A stretch of DNA of 64,000 bases, taken from assembly GCF_900105885.1 (NCBI RefSeq), contig NZ_LT629780.1:806001-870000 (forward strand), given 5' to 3'. Position 1 is the first letter of the stretch. Every line of letters starts with the position of its first letter. This document shows, piece by piece, positions 37,650 through 53,658 of this stretch. The notes below the pieces were generated by a model that saw nothing but the letters and a program-made list of their open reading frames with translations, made no database searches and had not been told where the DNA came from. The DNA comes from Pseudomonas guangdongensis (GTDB lineage Bacteria > Pseudomonadota > Gammaproteobacteria > Pseudomonadales > Pseudomonadaceae). The position numbers were made by a program, and so were the translations under genes.

Positions 37650-39053
37650 ATGCGCGACTCGGCACCCCCGCTGCGCGGCAGCGTCAGAGTACGCCTGCGG
37701 CGCTTCTCGCAACTGATGGGCGCCGTCGTCGCGCTGACCATCGCCGCCCTGCTGGCCTGTCACCTGTGGCTGCAGCGCAGCGCGGTGGCGCTGGAGGAAG
37801 ACCTGCTGCCGCACTGGAAGATGGCCCAGCAGCTGTACAGCGACGCGCGCGCCCTCAGCGCCCAGGCGACGCGCCTGCCACTGGCGCTGAGCGAGGGCGA
37901 ACTGGATACCGTGCGCGCCCGGGTGGCCAGCCAGATGCAGCTGCTGGAAGAGGATCTGGCCCGCCTGGAGGCGCACACCGGGCTCACCGGCGACAGTGCC
38001 GCCCTGGCCCTGAGCATCGCCAAGCTGCAGGACGCCATCGCCCGCGCCAGCAGCGCCGCCAGCCAGCGCGTCGCCCTCGGCTGGGGAGCGGCGCTGAGCC
38101 TGGAAGTCAGCCACGAGGTCAACGCCCTGCGCCGCATCGAGCGCGATCTGGCGCGTCTGGTCGACGAGCAGACGGTGGTGCTCAGCAGCTACGCCAGCGC
38201 CCTGGCCACCGACAGCGAGCGTCTGCTCGACAGCCAGCGCAGCGCCTTCGCCCTGCAGCGCTGGCTGCAGACCCTGCTGATCCTGTTCGCCGGCCTGAGC
38301 ATTGGCCTGCTGCTGATGGCCCAGTCGCGCCTGCTCGAACGCCGCCTGCTGCGGCGCATCGACCAGTTGCGCCAGACCATGGCCAGCGGCAGCGTCGACG
38401 AGCGCCTGCTGCACGCCGACGGGCGCGACGACGAGCTGGATGCCATGCAGGTCGAGCTGGCGCGCCTGCTCAACCGCCTGACCGAGCAGAACCAGGCCCT
38501 CGAACAGCTGGCCGCCACCGACACCCTGACCCGCCTGGCCAACCGCCGCGCCCTGCACGAGCGGCTCGCCCTGGAGGTGATGCGCCAGCAGCGCTATGCC
38601 CAGCCGCTGTCGCTGCTGGCCATCGACATCGACCACTTCAAGCAGGTCAACGACACCTGGGGACACGCCGCCGGCGACCGCGTGCTGCAGGATCTGGCGC
38701 AGATCCTCTGCAGCGGCGCCCGCCAGTCCGACCTGGTGGCCCGCTATGGCGGCGAGGAGTTCATCGTGGTGCTACCCGGCAGCCCGCGCGAGGGCGCAGA
38801 GGCGATGGCCGAGCACCTGCGCGCACGGGTCGTCGCGCAGCGCTTCAGCCTGCCCGGCGGCGCGACGGTGCCGGTCAGCATCAGCATCGGCAGCGCCACC
38901 CTCGCCGCCGGGGAAAGCGCCGACAGCCTGCTGGCCCGCGCCGACGCGGCGCTGTACCGCGCCAAGCACCTGGGCCGCAACCGGGTCTGCCTGGCGCCGG
39001 AGCCGTCCGCGCCCGAGGCCGCGCCGCCGCCGGAGGCGCCCGCCGCCTGCTGA
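37650..39053 (+). CDS. Membrane diguanylate cyclase (4HB-like sensor, HAMP, GGDEF)
   Basis: A 467-residue c-di-GMP synthase. TM1 (about 20-42) and TM2 (about 208-226) flank a roughly 165-residue helical periplasmic domain. A HAMP-like linker (about 227-280) precedes the GGDEF domain (about 290-445) with LTRLANRRALHERLA and the active motif GGEEF near 368. RQSD five residues before GGEEF is an intact inhibitory site. The tail is Pro/Ala-rich. The divergently transcribed periplasmic amino-acid-binding protein gene starts 117 bp away, suggesting a possible ligand-receptor pair; this is untested inference. Confidence 0.93.
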   Translation: MRDSAPPLRGSVRVRLRRFSQLMGAVVALTIAALLACHLWLQRSAVALEEDLLPHWKMAQQLYSDARALSAQATRLPLALSEGELDTVRARVASQMQLLEEDLARLEAHTGLTGDSAALALSIAKLQDAIARASSAASQRVALGWGAALSLEVSHEVNALRRIERDLARLVDEQTVVLSSYASALATDSERLLDSQRSAFALQRWLQTLLILFAGLSIGLLLMAQSRLLERRLLRRIDQLRQTMASGSVDERLLHADGRDDELDAMQVELARLLNRLTEQNQALEQLAATDTLTRLANRRALHERLALEVMRQQRYAQPLSLLAIDIDHFKQVNDTWGHAAGDRVLQDLAQILCSGARQSDLVARYGGEEFIVVLPGSPREGAEAMAEHLRARVVAQRFSLPGGATVPVSISIGSATLAAGESADSLLARADAALYRAKHLGRNRVCLAPEPSAPEAAPPPEAPAAC

Positions 39054-39060
39054 GCCGCCG

Positions 39061-39106
39061 GCAGCAACGAAAACGCCGCCCCGAAGGGCGGCGTTTTCGT
39101 TGCTGC
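39061..39106. terminator. Bidirectional terminator between the diguanylate cyclase and yceI
   Basis: Perfect 21-bp arms (39061-39081 and 39086-39106) around the tetraloop CGAA. T-rich and A-rich tracts are embedded in the arms, so it can serve both convergent genes. Confidence 0.9.
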
Positions 39107-39119
39107 AAAGGCCTCGCCG

Positions 39120-39695
39120 TTACTGGCGCACGCCTTCCACGGAGATGATCAGCTCGACTTCCTGGGCGGCCGGACCGAGATCCTTCTGGATGTCGAAGTC
39201 CTTGAGCTTGAGCCTGGTGCTGCCCTCGAAACCGGCACGGTAGCCGCCCCAGGGATCCTGGCCCTCGCCGATGAACCGGGCGGCAATCACCACCGGCTTG
39301 GTCACGCCGTTCAGGGTCAGATCGCCGGTGATGTCGGCCGTGCCTTCGCCGGTGGACTTCACGCTGGTGGAGGCGAAGGTGGCGGTCGGGTGCTTGGCGA
39401 CGTTGAGGAAGTCGGCGCTGCGCAGGTGCTTGTCGCGCTCGGCATGGTTGGAGTCGACGCTGGCGGTCTTCAGCTCGACCTTGACGGCGCTCGCCTCGGG
39501 CTTGGCGGCGTCGAAGCTGAAGCTGCCGTCGAAGTCCTTGAAGGTGCCGTACAGCCAGCTGTAGCCGAGGTGGCTGATCTTGAAGTTGACGAAGGCGTGC
39601 TGGCCTTCCTTGTCGATCTTGTAGTCGGCGGCCATGGCCTGGGCGCCACACAGCAGGGTACCGAGGCTCAGGGCCAGCAGGGATTTTTTCAGCAT
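39120..39695 (-). CDS. YceI-family periplasmic protein
   Basis: A 191-residue exported lipocalin-like protein that binds isoprenoid-type lipids in characterised relatives. The signal peptide is cleaved after AQAMA (about residue 22), and the mature part begins [25 protein letters not shown]. Further conserved parts are [45 protein letters not shown], written here as landmarks [11 protein letters not shown] and FLNVAKHP, and the final beta strands [12 protein letters not shown]. It appears to be the distal gene of a unit with cytochrome b561, a pairing common in Proteobacteria and PAO1-like (yceI next to a b561 gene). Confidence 0.93.
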   Translation of the reverse strand: MLKKSLLALSLGTLLCGAQAMAADYKIDKEGQHAFVNFKISHLGYSWLYGTFKDFDGSFSFDAAKPEASAVKVELKTASVDSNHAERDKHLRSADFLNVAKHPTATFASTSVKSTGEGTADITGDLTLNGVTKPVVIAARFIGEGQDPWGGYRAGFEGSTRLKLKDFDIQKDLGPAAQEVELIISVEGVRQ

Positions 39696-39728
39696 GGAGT
39701 CACTCCGGGTGCAGTCGGGGGATGGGAT

Positions 39729-40280
39729 TCAGGCGTCGCGGCCCAGCATGCGCTTGAGGGTCGCGTCGCGGTCGATGAAATGGTGCTTGAGGGCAGCGGC
39801 GCCATGCAGCGCGGCCAGGCCGATCAGTGCCCAAGCCAGCCAGTAGTGCACGGCGCCGGCGATGTCTTCCTGGCCGGGCAAGCCGCTGAACAGCGCCGGC
39901 ACCTCGAACCAGCCGAACACGCCGATCGGTCGGCCATCGGCGGTGGAGATCAGGTAGCCGGAGAGCATCAGGACGAACAGCCCGGCATACAGCAGGCCGT
40001 GAGCCAGCGCGGCGCCGCGGCGGGTCGCCGCGCTGTAGCTGTCGAGGGCCGGCGGCGGCGGGCTGATCGCACGCCAGAGCAGGCGCAGCAGCATGGCGGC
40101 GAACAGCAGGATGCCGACGCCCTTGTGGATATCCGGGGCGGTGCGGTACCAGGAGCTGTAGTAGTCGAGGCCGACCATCCACAGCCCCAGCCCGAACAGG
40201 GCGAAGACCGCCAGGGCCACGCCCCAGTGCAGAAGGATGCTGACCAGGCCGTAGCGGCGGGCCGAATTGCGCCATTGCAT
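39729..40280 (-). CDS. Cytochrome b561 (CybB-type)
   Basis: A 183-residue four-helix membrane haem b protein thought to pass electrons from quinol to periplasmic acceptors. It starts MQWRNSARRYGLVSILLHWGVAL, the standard opening of the family. Histidines for haem ligation are seen in LLHWG, DIHKGVG, ALAHGLLY and AVHYWLAWAL. Longer in-frame starts (an ATG near 40334, a TTG at 40358) would add an extra hydrophobic segment and were judged less likely. It is 33 bp upstream of yceI on the same strand and probably co-transcribed with it. Confidence 0.9.
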   Translation of the reverse strand: MQWRNSARRYGLVSILLHWGVALAVFALFGLGLWMVGLDYYSSWYRTAPDIHKGVGILLFAAMLLRLLWRAISPPPPALDSYSAATRRGAALAHGLLYAGLFVLMLSGYLISTADGRPIGVFGWFEVPALFSGLPGQEDIAGAVHYWLAWALIGLAALHGAAALKHHFIDRDATLKRMLGRDA

Positions 40281-40470
40281 GAGAAGGATTCCGGTTAAAA
40301 GACCTGCGAACAAGCCTATCAACAAAGCCATCGATATAAAGCGCAATTTATGCGTCAAAAGAATTCAAAATATCGATGACTTTGCCGCACTGCGATCCCC
40401 GGCGGAGGCGCCCGCGACCGGATCGCGGCTACACTGTGCGCCCGTCCGTCACCGTCGAGGAACTCCGTCG

Positions 40471-41877
40471 ATGAGCCACAACCAAGCCTGGATGGAGCGC
40501 GATCTCGCCGTGCTCTGGCACCCCTGCACGCAGATGAAGGATCACGAGCAGCTGCCGCTGATCCCGATCCGCTCCGGCTCCGGCGTATGGCTGGAGGACT
40601 TCGACGGCAAGCGCTACCTGGACGCGGTCGGTTCCTGGTGGGTCAACGTGTTCGGCCATGCCAATCCGCGCATCAACGCGCGCATCCGCGCCCAGCTCGA
40701 CAGCCTCGAACACGTGATGCTCGCCGGCTTCAGCCATCAGCCGGTGATCGAGCTGTCCGAACGCCTGGTGGCGCTCACCCCGCCGGGCCTGTCCCGGGTG
40801 TTCTACGCCGACAACGGCTCCTCGGGCATCGAGGTGGCGCTGAAGATGAGCTTCCACTACTGGCGCAACGCCGGTCGCGGCGGCAAGCAGCGCTTCGTCA
40901 CCCTGACCAACAGCTACCACGGCGAAACCATGGCGGCCATGTCGGTGGGCGACGTGGCGCTGTTCACCGACACCTACAAGCCGCTGCTGCTGGATACCTT
41001 CAAGGTCCCGAGCCCGGACTGCTACCTGCGCCCGGAAGGGGTGAGCTGGGAGGACCACTCGCGGGCGATGTTCGCCCACATGGAGCACACCCTCGCCGAG
41101 CATCACGGCGAGATCGCCGCGGTGATCGTCGAGCCGCTGATCCAGGGCGCCGGCGGCATGCGCATGTACCACCCGGTGTACCTGACCCTGCTGCGCGAGG
41201 CCTGCGACCGCTACGGCGTACACCTGATCGCCGACGAGATCGCCGTCGGCTTCGGCCGCACCGGCACACTGTTCGCCTGCGAACAGGCCGGCATCACGCC
41301 GGATTTCCTGATCCTCTCCAAGGCGCTGACCGGCGGCTACCTGCCGATGGCCGCGGTGCTGACCACCGACGACGTCTACCAAGCCTTCTACGACGACTAC
41401 GCGACGCTCAAGGCCTTCCTCCACTCGCACACCTACACCGGCAACCCGCTGGCCTGCGCCGCCGCCCTGGCGACCCTGGACATCTTCCGCGACGACGCGG
41501 TGATCGAGCGCAACAAGGGGCTGGCCGAGCACATGGGCCGCGCCTGCGCCCACCTGGCCGACCATCCGCATGTCGCCGAGGTGCGCCAGACCGGCATGGC
41601 GCTGGCCATCGAGATGGTCGCCGACAAGGCCGACAAGACGCCCTATCCCTGGCAGGAGCGCCGCGGCCTGGCGGTCTATCAGCATGCCCTGGCGCGCGGT
41701 GCCCTGCTGCGCCCGCTGGGCAGCGTGGTCTACCTGCTGCCGCCCTACGTGATCAGCCCCGAGCAGATCGACTTCCTCGCCGAGGTGGCCAGCGAGGGCA
41801 TCGACATCGCCACCCGCGAGGCGGTCAGCGTGAGCGTGGCGGCCGGCGGCCCGGCGACCTTCCACGATCCGGGCTGA
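40471..41877 (+). CDS. bioA: Adenosylmethionine-8-amino-7-oxononanoate aminotransferase
   Basis: A 468-residue PLP enzyme of biotin synthesis that uses SAM as amino donor to make 7,8-diaminopelargonate. It begins RDLAVLWHPCTQMKDHE, the BioA-specific opening, and has DAVGSWWVNVFGHANP, the PLP-phosphate loop NGSSGIEVALKM, IVEPLIQGAGGM, DEIAVGFGRTGTLFACE and the Schiff-base Lys in ILSKALTGGYLP. Other bio genes are absent from the window, so bioA is detached from bioBFHCD, as in P. aeruginosa. It is followed by rsmE, matching that species' gene order. Confidence 0.97.
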   Translation: MSHNQAWMERDLAVLWHPCTQMKDHEQLPLIPIRSGSGVWLEDFDGKRYLDAVGSWWVNVFGHANPRINARIRAQLDSLEHVMLAGFSHQPVIELSERLVALTPPGLSRVFYADNGSSGIEVALKMSFHYWRNAGRGGKQRFVTLTNSYHGETMAAMSVGDVALFTDTYKPLLLDTFKVPSPDCYLRPEGVSWEDHSRAMFAHMEHTLAEHHGEIAAVIVEPLIQGAGGMRMYHPVYLTLLREACDRYGVHLIADEIAVGFGRTGTLFACEQAGITPDFLILSKALTGGYLPMAAVLTTDDVYQAFYDDYATLKAFLHSHTYTGNPLACAAALATLDIFRDDAVIERNKGLAEHMGRACAHLADHPHVAEVRQTGMALAIEMVADKADKTPYPWQERRGLAVYQHALARGALLRPLGSVVYLLPPYVISPEQIDFLAEVASEGIDIATREAVSVSVAAGGPATFHDPG

Positions 41878-41980
41878 CCCGCTCGCGCGGCGCCGCCAGG
41901 ACAAGGCGCGGCTGCCCATGGGAGGCATCCCCGCCGCGCTGTCGCGCCGGCCGGGCGCGACCCGACGCAACGCGTCGCCA

Positions 41981-42019
41981 GCAGCGTGGTGCGGCCCTTG
42001 CAGGGCCGCACCACGCTGC
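41981..42019. terminator. Long hairpin between bioA and rsmE
   Basis: Perfect 17-bp arms (41981-41997 and 42003-42019) with loop TTGCA and no T-run. It is the main structure in the 200-bp gap. Confidence 0.6.
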
Positions 42020-42077
42020 AAGCGGCGGACGGAAACCGGTAAGCTAGCCGCCCCGTCCTCGTCTGCCGCCATCCGCC

Positions 42078-42797
42078 ATGCGCCTATCCCGCTTCTTCAT
42101 CGACGCCCCCCTGTCCCTCGGTAGCCACGACCTGCCCGAGGCCCAGGCCCACTACATCGGCCGCGTGCTGCGCCATGCCGCCGGCGACGCGGTGCAGCTG
42201 TTCGACGGCAGCGGCCAGGAGTTCGTCGGCGAACTGCTCGAGGTGGGCAAGAAGAACGTGCGGGTGGAGCTGCGCGAGCAGTTCGCCGGTCTCGCCGAAT
42301 CGCCGCTGCGCATCCACCTCGGCCAGGGCCTGTCGCGCGGCGAGCGCATGGACTGGGCGATCCAGAAGGCCACCGAGCTGGGCGTGGCGGAAATCACCCC
42401 GATCGTCAGCGAACGCTGCGAGGTACGCCTCAAGGACGAGCGCGCCGACAAGCGCCTGGCCCACTGGCGGCAGATCGCCGTCAGCGCCTGCGAGCAGTGC
42501 GGCCGCTCGGTGCTGCCGGTCATCCATCCGCCGCTGCCCCTCGCCGACTGGCTGGCGCAGACCGCCGCCGACCTGCGCCTGGTGCTGCACCCGGTCGCCG
42601 AGCCGCTGAGCGGCCATGCCAGGCCGACCTCGCTGGCCTTTCTGATCGGCCCGGAGGGCGGCCTGGCGGATGCGGAAGTACGGCAGGCCCAGGCGGCCGG
42701 CTATCGGGCGGCGCGCCTCGGCCCGCGGGTGCTGCGTACCGAGACCGCACCGGTGGTGGCGCTCGCCGTGGCGCAGCAGCTGTGGGGCGATTTCTGA
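42078..42797 (+). CDS. rsmE: 16S rRNA (uracil1498-N3)-methyltransferase RsmE
   Basis: A 239-residue SAM-dependent methylase of the SPOUT class that modifies U1498 in the 30S decoding region. An N-terminal PUA-like domain (MRLSRFFIDAPL and HYIGRVLRHAAGDAVQLFDGSG) precedes the trefoil-knot domain with AIQKATELGVAEITPIVSERCE, FLIGPEGGLADAEV and LGPRVLRTETAPVVALA, all hallmark RsmE motifs. Length is normal. It converges with the chpC end of the Pil-Chp cluster, ten bases apart. Confidence 0.97.
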   Translation: MRLSRFFIDAPLSLGSHDLPEAQAHYIGRVLRHAAGDAVQLFDGSGQEFVGELLEVGKKNVRVELREQFAGLAESPLRIHLGQGLSRGERMDWAIQKATELGVAEITPIVSERCEVRLKDERADKRLAHWRQIAVSACEQCGRSVLPVIHPPLPLADWLAQTAADLRLVLHPVAEPLSGHARPTSLAFLIGPEGGLADAEVRQAQAAGYRAARLGPRVLRTETAPVVALAVAQQLWGDF

Positions 42798-42807
42798 GCC
42801 GCCGGGC

Positions 42808-43350
42808 TCAGCAGTCGACGGCCTGACCGACGCCGCGCCGCGGCAGGCTCCGCTGGTCCGCTGGGAACGCCGGCGGCGCGGCCTCCGTCCAGAGCCCGGT
42901 ATCCAGCAGCAGCCGCTCCAGCGCCGGCAGGTCGGGAATCCGCGCCGACTCGCCGGCCAGCGTCACCGCCTCCAGCTCCAGCGCGGCGCAGACTTCGCCG
43001 CTGGCCGCCAGGTCGGACTCGACCTTGCAGGGCCGCGGCAGGCCCTGCAGCGCCAGGGCAAGGAAATCCAGCCCCCCGTGCCCGCCGAGGGCGTGCAGCA
43101 CCGCGATGCGCCGCAGCGCCGGCGGCGCGCCGCCCGTCGCCGCCGCCTCGAACGACAGCAGCGGCACCCTCCGCTCGCGCCAGCGAACTGCGCCCAGATA
43201 CCAGGCAGGCGCCGCCGCCCCGCCCGGCTCGACCGGCAGGAGATTGACCAGTTCGGCCAGCGCCACGCTGGGCAGCAACAGGGTACGCCCGAGCAACGGC
43301 AACAGCAGGGCGTTGAGCGCCGGCTGCGCCGGGACGTCCGGGCGGCTCAC
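42808..43350 (-). CDS. chpC: CheW-like adaptor ChpC
   Basis: A 180-residue accessory CheW-domain protein of the Pil-Chp chemosensory pathway, thought to link additional receptors to the ChpA kinase. The CheW fold is visible as LLLPLLGRTLLLPSVALAELVN, WYLGAVRWRERRVPLLSFE and IAVLHALGGHGGLDFLALALQGLP. It starts with GTG 43350, overlapping the chpB stop (GTGA), so translation is coupled. It is the last Pil-Chp gene here: chpD and chpE, which follow in P. aeruginosa, are absent and rsmE comes next. Confidence 0.88.
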   Translation of the reverse strand: MSRPDVPAQPALNALLLPLLGRTLLLPSVALAELVNLLPVEPGGAAAPAWYLGAVRWRERRVPLLSFEAAATGGAPPALRRIAVLHALGGHGGLDFLALALQGLPRPCKVESDLAASGEVCAALELEAVTLAGESARIPDLPALERLLLDTGLWTEAAPPAFPADQRSLPRRGVGQAVDC

Positions 43351-44377
43351 CGCACACCTCCGGCCAGCGCGTCCGCCGCGCATTCGGCCAGCTGCGCCAC
43401 CAGGGCCTCGGCCAGCTCGCGCGGCGAGCCGCTGCGCGTGCTGTGACCGGCCTCGCGCAGGCTGTCCGGCAGGCCGCTACAGACGCAGCTGGCGGCGGAC
43501 TGGGTCCAGATCTGCCCGCCCTGGCGGCGCAGATAGGCCGCCGCCGCGCTGCCGTCGCTGCCCATGCCGCTGAAGGCGATCACCCCGCAGCGACCGGCAA
43601 AGCGCTGGGCCAGGTTGAGCATCATCTGGTCGATGGAGGGGCTGTAGGGTTCGGGCCAGGAGCCCGCCGTCAGGCGCATGCGGCCGTCCTCGGCAAACCC
43701 CAGCTCGCAGCCGACCGGCGCCACCACCACCTCGCCGCAACGCAGCCAGTCGCCATCGCGCGGCGCGCCGACCGTCCACTGGCTGTGGCGGCCGACGGCC
43801 TGCGGCAGCTGCGTCTCGAAGGCCGCGTCGATGTGCTGGGCATAGACGAAGGCCAGCGGCAAGCCGGCCGGCAACGCATCGAGGAAGGCCTTGACCGCCG
43901 GCGGCCCGCCCAGCGAGGCGGCCAGCAGCCAGACCTGCTGCGCCGGCACGCCCGTGGCCGCCGGCAGCGTCGCCGGCAGCGGCAGCACCGCCGCGGCGGG
44001 CAACTGCGCACCGACCCCGGCCAGTGTCGGGCCGACCGGCGCGGCCGGATCGCCCAGCAGGCGCTTGAGCTTGCCGAGCAGGCGGCGCTCCCAGCGCAGG
44101 TACTGCTCGCTGCCGGGCGGCGGCGCCTGGTCCTCGCCGAACAGCAGGGGCACGCAGGCCTGCTCGAGCAGGTGCTCGACCAGCGGCGCCTCGTCGGGGC
44201 TGGCCAGGTCGACCAGCCACAGGTCGGCCGCGCAGGCCTCCAGGCGCTGCTCGTCCAACTGCTCCGGCGCCGCACAGAGCACCACCTGGTAGCCATTGAG
44301 CAGAAGGGCTTGCTGCAACGCCTGGCGCTGCGTCAGGGTATCGGCGATGACCGCGACGCGGCCGCTGAAAGACTCGT

Positions 44378-44381
<4 letters not shown>
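43347..44381 (-). CDS. chpB: Chemotaxis methylesterase ChpB (CheB-type)
   Basis: A 344-residue receptor methylesterase that resets PilJ methylation, opposing PilK. The N-terminal receiver-like part (residues 1 to about 115) begins MNESFSGRVAVIADTLTQRQAL and is degenerate at the usual acidic pocket, although DLASPDEAP holds a possible phospho-acceptor. The CheB catalytic domain keeps the nucleophile Ser in LLAASLGGPPAV, His in FVYAQHID and Asp in FSGMGSDGSAAAAYL. ATGA overlap with chpA and GTGA overlap with chpC place it in one translational chain. Confidence 0.93.
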
Positions 44382-50590
<6,209 letters not shown>

Positions 50591-50611
50591 AGCCTCTCCA
50601 CACATCGCTCA

Positions 50612-51475
50612 TCATCCCTTCCGGGTAAAGGCCAGTACCTGATTGTCGGCGACCGCCTGCAGCTGCGGGTGGTGCCAATCGCCCATCTCGCCCACGCCGA
50701 TCACCAGCAGACCGCCGGGGCGCAGGCGTTCGACCAGTCGGGCGAGGACCTCTCGGCGCCGCCAGCGGCGGAAATAGATCAGCAGGTTCTGGCAGAAGAT
50801 CACGTCCATGCCGCCCTGCGGCGCCTGCTCCAGATCGAGCACGTTCAACTGCACGAAACAGCAGCGCTGTCGCAGCGCGTCCCTCACCTGCCAGTCGCCG
50901 TCCGTCAGTGCTGCGAAATGACGCTGGCGCAACACCGCCGACAGCCCGCCCAGACGCTCGGGCCGGTAACGTCCGCAGCGCGCTCGCTCCAGCGCGGTCC
51001 GGCTGAGATCGCTGCCGGTCACCCCGAAGCGGGTCGGCAGGCCGGCCGCCTGCTGCGCCTCGGCAGCCAGCAGCGCCAGGGCATAGGCCTCCTCGCCGGA
51101 GGCGCAACCGACGCTCCACAGCTGCCAGGCACGGCCCGCGTCGGCCGCCGAGCCCAGCGCGCGCAGGTGTGCCGCGACACAGGCGAAGGACGGCGGATGA
51201 CGGAAAAAGCGGGTTTCCTGCACGGTCAGGCGATCCATCAGGCAGGCCCATTCGAACGCGCCGCGCGGCCCTTCGCCCAGTTGGCGCCGGTACTCGGCGT
51301 AGCTGTGCAGACCCAGCTCGCGCAGGCGGGCGCCCAGCATGGTCTGCAGGTAGGTACGGCGCTGCGCCTCGACCACCAGGCCGCTGCGGGTTTCCAGCAG
51401 TTCCTGCCAGGCCGCGAACTCGCCGGGGTCGAACTCCGCGAGCGGCGTCATGGCCCAGGGTGAACTTGGCTGCAT
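50612..51475 (-). CDS. pilK: Chemotaxis methyltransferase PilK (CheR-type)
   Basis: A 287-residue SAM-dependent glutamate methyltransferase predicted to methylate PilJ. The N-terminal CheR helix domain (FAAWQELLETRSGLVV; LMDRLTVQETRFFRHP) precedes the Rossmann methyltransferase domain with motif I WSVGCASGEEAYALAL, the acidic SAM contact GSDLSRTALERA and FCQNLLIYF. The ATG at 51475 has GAGGGG upstream; an ATG nine codons earlier lacks a site. It lies 49 bp after pilJ and 21 bp before chpA on the same strand. Confidence 0.95.
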   Translation of the reverse strand: MQPSSPWAMTPLAEFDPGEFAAWQELLETRSGLVVEAQRRTYLQTMLGARLRELGLHSYAEYRRQLGEGPRGAFEWACLMDRLTVQETRFFRHPPSFACVAAHLRALGSAADAGRAWQLWSVGCASGEEAYALALLAAEAQQAAGLPTRFGVTGSDLSRTALERARCGRYRPERLGGLSAVLRQRHFAALTDGDWQVRDALRQRCCFVQLNVLDLEQAPQGGMDVIFCQNLLIYFRRWRRREVLARLVERLRPGGLLVIGVGEMGDWHHPQLQAVADNQVLAFTRKG

Positions 51476-51524
51476 GTCGCGCCCCTCGTCGATGATGGGC
51501 ATGGGCCATGGCCCATGCCGGGTC

Positions 51525-53573
51525 TCAGGCCGTTTCCCGCTGTTGCGGCAGGGTGAAGCCGGCCACCGACTGGCGCATGTCGCTGGCCATCTTGGCCAGG
51601 GTGCCGATGCTGCGCGCGGTGGCGGTGGTGCCGGTGGAGGTCTGCGAGGTGATCTCCTGGATCACGTACATGGTGTTGGCGATGTGGCTGGCCGAGGAGG
51701 CCTGCTGGCGGGCGGCGTTGGAGATGTTCTGGATCAGCGCGGCCAGGCTGCGCGATACCTTCTCGATCTCCTCCAGCGCCACCCCGGCGTCCTGGGCCAG
51801 GTGCGCGCCGCGCACCACCTCGCTGGTGGTCTGCTCCATGGAAATCACCGCCTCGTTGGTATCGGTCTGGATCGCCTTGACCAGCGCCTCGATCTGCTTG
51901 GTCGCCGCCGAGGAGCGCTCGGCCAGACGTTGCACCTCGTCGGCGACCACGGCGAAGCCGCGCCCGGCATCGCCGGCCATCGAGGCCTGGATCGCCGCGT
52001 TCAGCGCGAGGATGTTGGTCTGGTCGGCGATGTCGTCGATCAGGCTGACGATGTCGCCGATCTCCTGGGAGGACTCGCCGAGACGCTTGATCCGCTTGGA
52101 GGTGTCCTGGATCTGCTCGCGGATGTTGTCCATTCCGGCGATAGTGTTGTGCACCACCTCGTTACCGCGGTTGGCCAGCGCCACCGAGCGCTCGGCCACC
52201 GCGGCGGACTCGGCGGCGTTGGCCGATACCTGGTCGATGGATACCGCCATCTCGTTGATCGCCGCGGAGGCGCCGGCGATTTCCTGGGCCTGGTGCTCGG
52301 AGGCCTCGGCCAGGTGCATCGCCGTGCCCTGGCTCTCGTGGGCGGCGGCGGCCACCTGCATGGCGGTCTGGTTGATGGTCTCGACCAGCTCGCGCAGCTG
52401 GTCGATGGAGTAGTTGATCGAGTCGGCGATGGCGCCGGTGAAGTCCTCGGTCACGGTGGCCTGCACGGTCAGGTCGCCGTCGGCCAGATCGCCGATCTCG
52501 TCGAGCAGGCGCAGGATCGCGGTCTGGTTGCGGTCATTCTTCTCGGACGTCTCGGCCAGGGTGCGCCGGGTGTCGCGCACCAGGATCAGCGCCATCAGCA
52601 CGATCGAGGCCAGCGCCAGGAGACCCAGCACGTAACCGGCCAGGGTGTTGAAGGTGCGCCCGCCGGCCAGGCTCTCGAAACCGCCGGCCAGCTCGGTGGT
52701 GCGCTCCAGCAGGCCCTGGGAGCGCTCGAAGATGTCGCTGGCCGCTGCGCGGACGCGGAACAGCTCCGAGGAGGTCTGCAGGATCTCGTCCACCGAACCG
52801 GCGACGAACTCGAACAGCTCGGCGGTGGCGTTCAGACGGGCGATCGCCTCGCCGTCGGTGACCCGCGAGATGCCCATGGCGGTATTGCCTTCGCGCATGC
52901 CCTTGAGCACCCGGCCGAACAGGCTGGCGTCGCGTCCGAAGCTGTCGGCGGCCTGCAGCGCGTCGCCGGAGCCGGCGAGCACCCGGTTGACCGCGGCGAG
53001 GATCCGCTCGGCGAGCAGAGTCTGGCGCTGCGCGACGATCACCTGGTCGGCCGGCGCGCCGTTCTCCAGCAGGATGTCGACCACCTCCTCGTACTCGCGC
53101 TGCAGTTGCGGCACGGTCTCGGCGAGGGTCTCGGCGACCTGGTGCAGCGACAGCACCGTCTGCTCGCGGGCGAGGATCGTCTCGGTACTCGCGCGCAGCG
53201 GCAGCCAGGCCTGCTCGACCGCCGTCAGCGGATCGGCCAGTTCGGCCGGCGCGGCGGGCAGCCCGGTCGCCGGATCGCCGGCAGTCAGCAGTTGCCAGCG
53301 CTGCACGAAGTCGTCGCGCTCCTCCTTGAGCAGGGCGAAGGCCGGCGCCTTGCCGGCGGCCGCCTCCAGGGCGTTCTTGGCCAGTCCCTGGGACAGCAGG
53401 CGCAGCTCGCCGGCATGACCGATGTACTGCTGGTCGTGGTCGGCCTGCCGGCTGAGGTAGGCGAAGTTGGCGAACAGCAGTGCGACCGAGACGATCAGCA
53501 CCGCGAACAGTACGCCGATCTGCTGGCTGCTATGCATGCCGCTGAATAGATTGCCTGCGTTGAATGTCTTCAT
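51525..53573 (-). CDS. pilJ: Twitching-motility chemoreceptor PilJ
   Basis: A 682-residue methyl-accepting protein of the Pil-Chp system, which senses surface contact through pilin. TM1 (about 16-38; [19 protein letters not shown]) and TM2 (about 310-332; [21 protein letters not shown]) flank a large periplasmic domain containing two PilJ-type sensor repeats. The cytoplasmic coiled coil has the conserved tip [17 protein letters not shown], with [21 protein letters not shown]. The start at 53573 gives the same length as the P. aeruginosa protein as I recall it. Confidence 0.97.
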   Translation of the reverse strand: MKTFNAGNLFSGMHSSQQIGVLFAVLIVSVALLFANFAYLSRQADHDQQYIGHAGELRLLSQGLAKNALEAAAGKAPAFALLKEERDDFVQRWQLLTAGDPATGLPAAPAELADPLTAVEQAWLPLRASTETILAREQTVLSLHQVAETLAETVPQLQREYEEVVDILLENGAPADQVIVAQRQTLLAERILAAVNRVLAGSGDALQAADSFGRDASLFGRVLKGMREGNTAMGISRVTDGEAIARLNATAELFEFVAGSVDEILQTSSELFRVRAAASDIFERSQGLLERTTELAGGFESLAGGRTFNTLAGYVLGLLALASIVLMALILVRDTRRTLAETSEKNDRNQTAILRLLDEIGDLADGDLTVQATVTEDFTGAIADSINYSIDQLRELVETINQTAMQVAAAAHESQGTAMHLAEASEHQAQEIAGASAAINEMAVSIDQVSANAAESAAVAERSVALANRGNEVVHNTIAGMDNIREQIQDTSKRIKRLGESSQEIGDIVSLIDDIADQTNILALNAAIQASMAGDAGRGFAVVADEVQRLAERSSAATKQIEALVKAIQTDTNEAVISMEQTTSEVVRGAHLAQDAGVALEEIEKVSRSLAALIQNISNAARQQASSASHIANTMYVIQEITSQTSTGTTATARSIGTLAKMASDMRQSVAGFTLPQQRETA

Positions 53574-53658
53574 CTTCTGGCCCTCGCCTGGACCGTCCTC
53601 GCTGAGTGCTTGCCAAAAAACCGGGCGCAACCGGAGTCCTCCCGGTCACGCGCATGCC

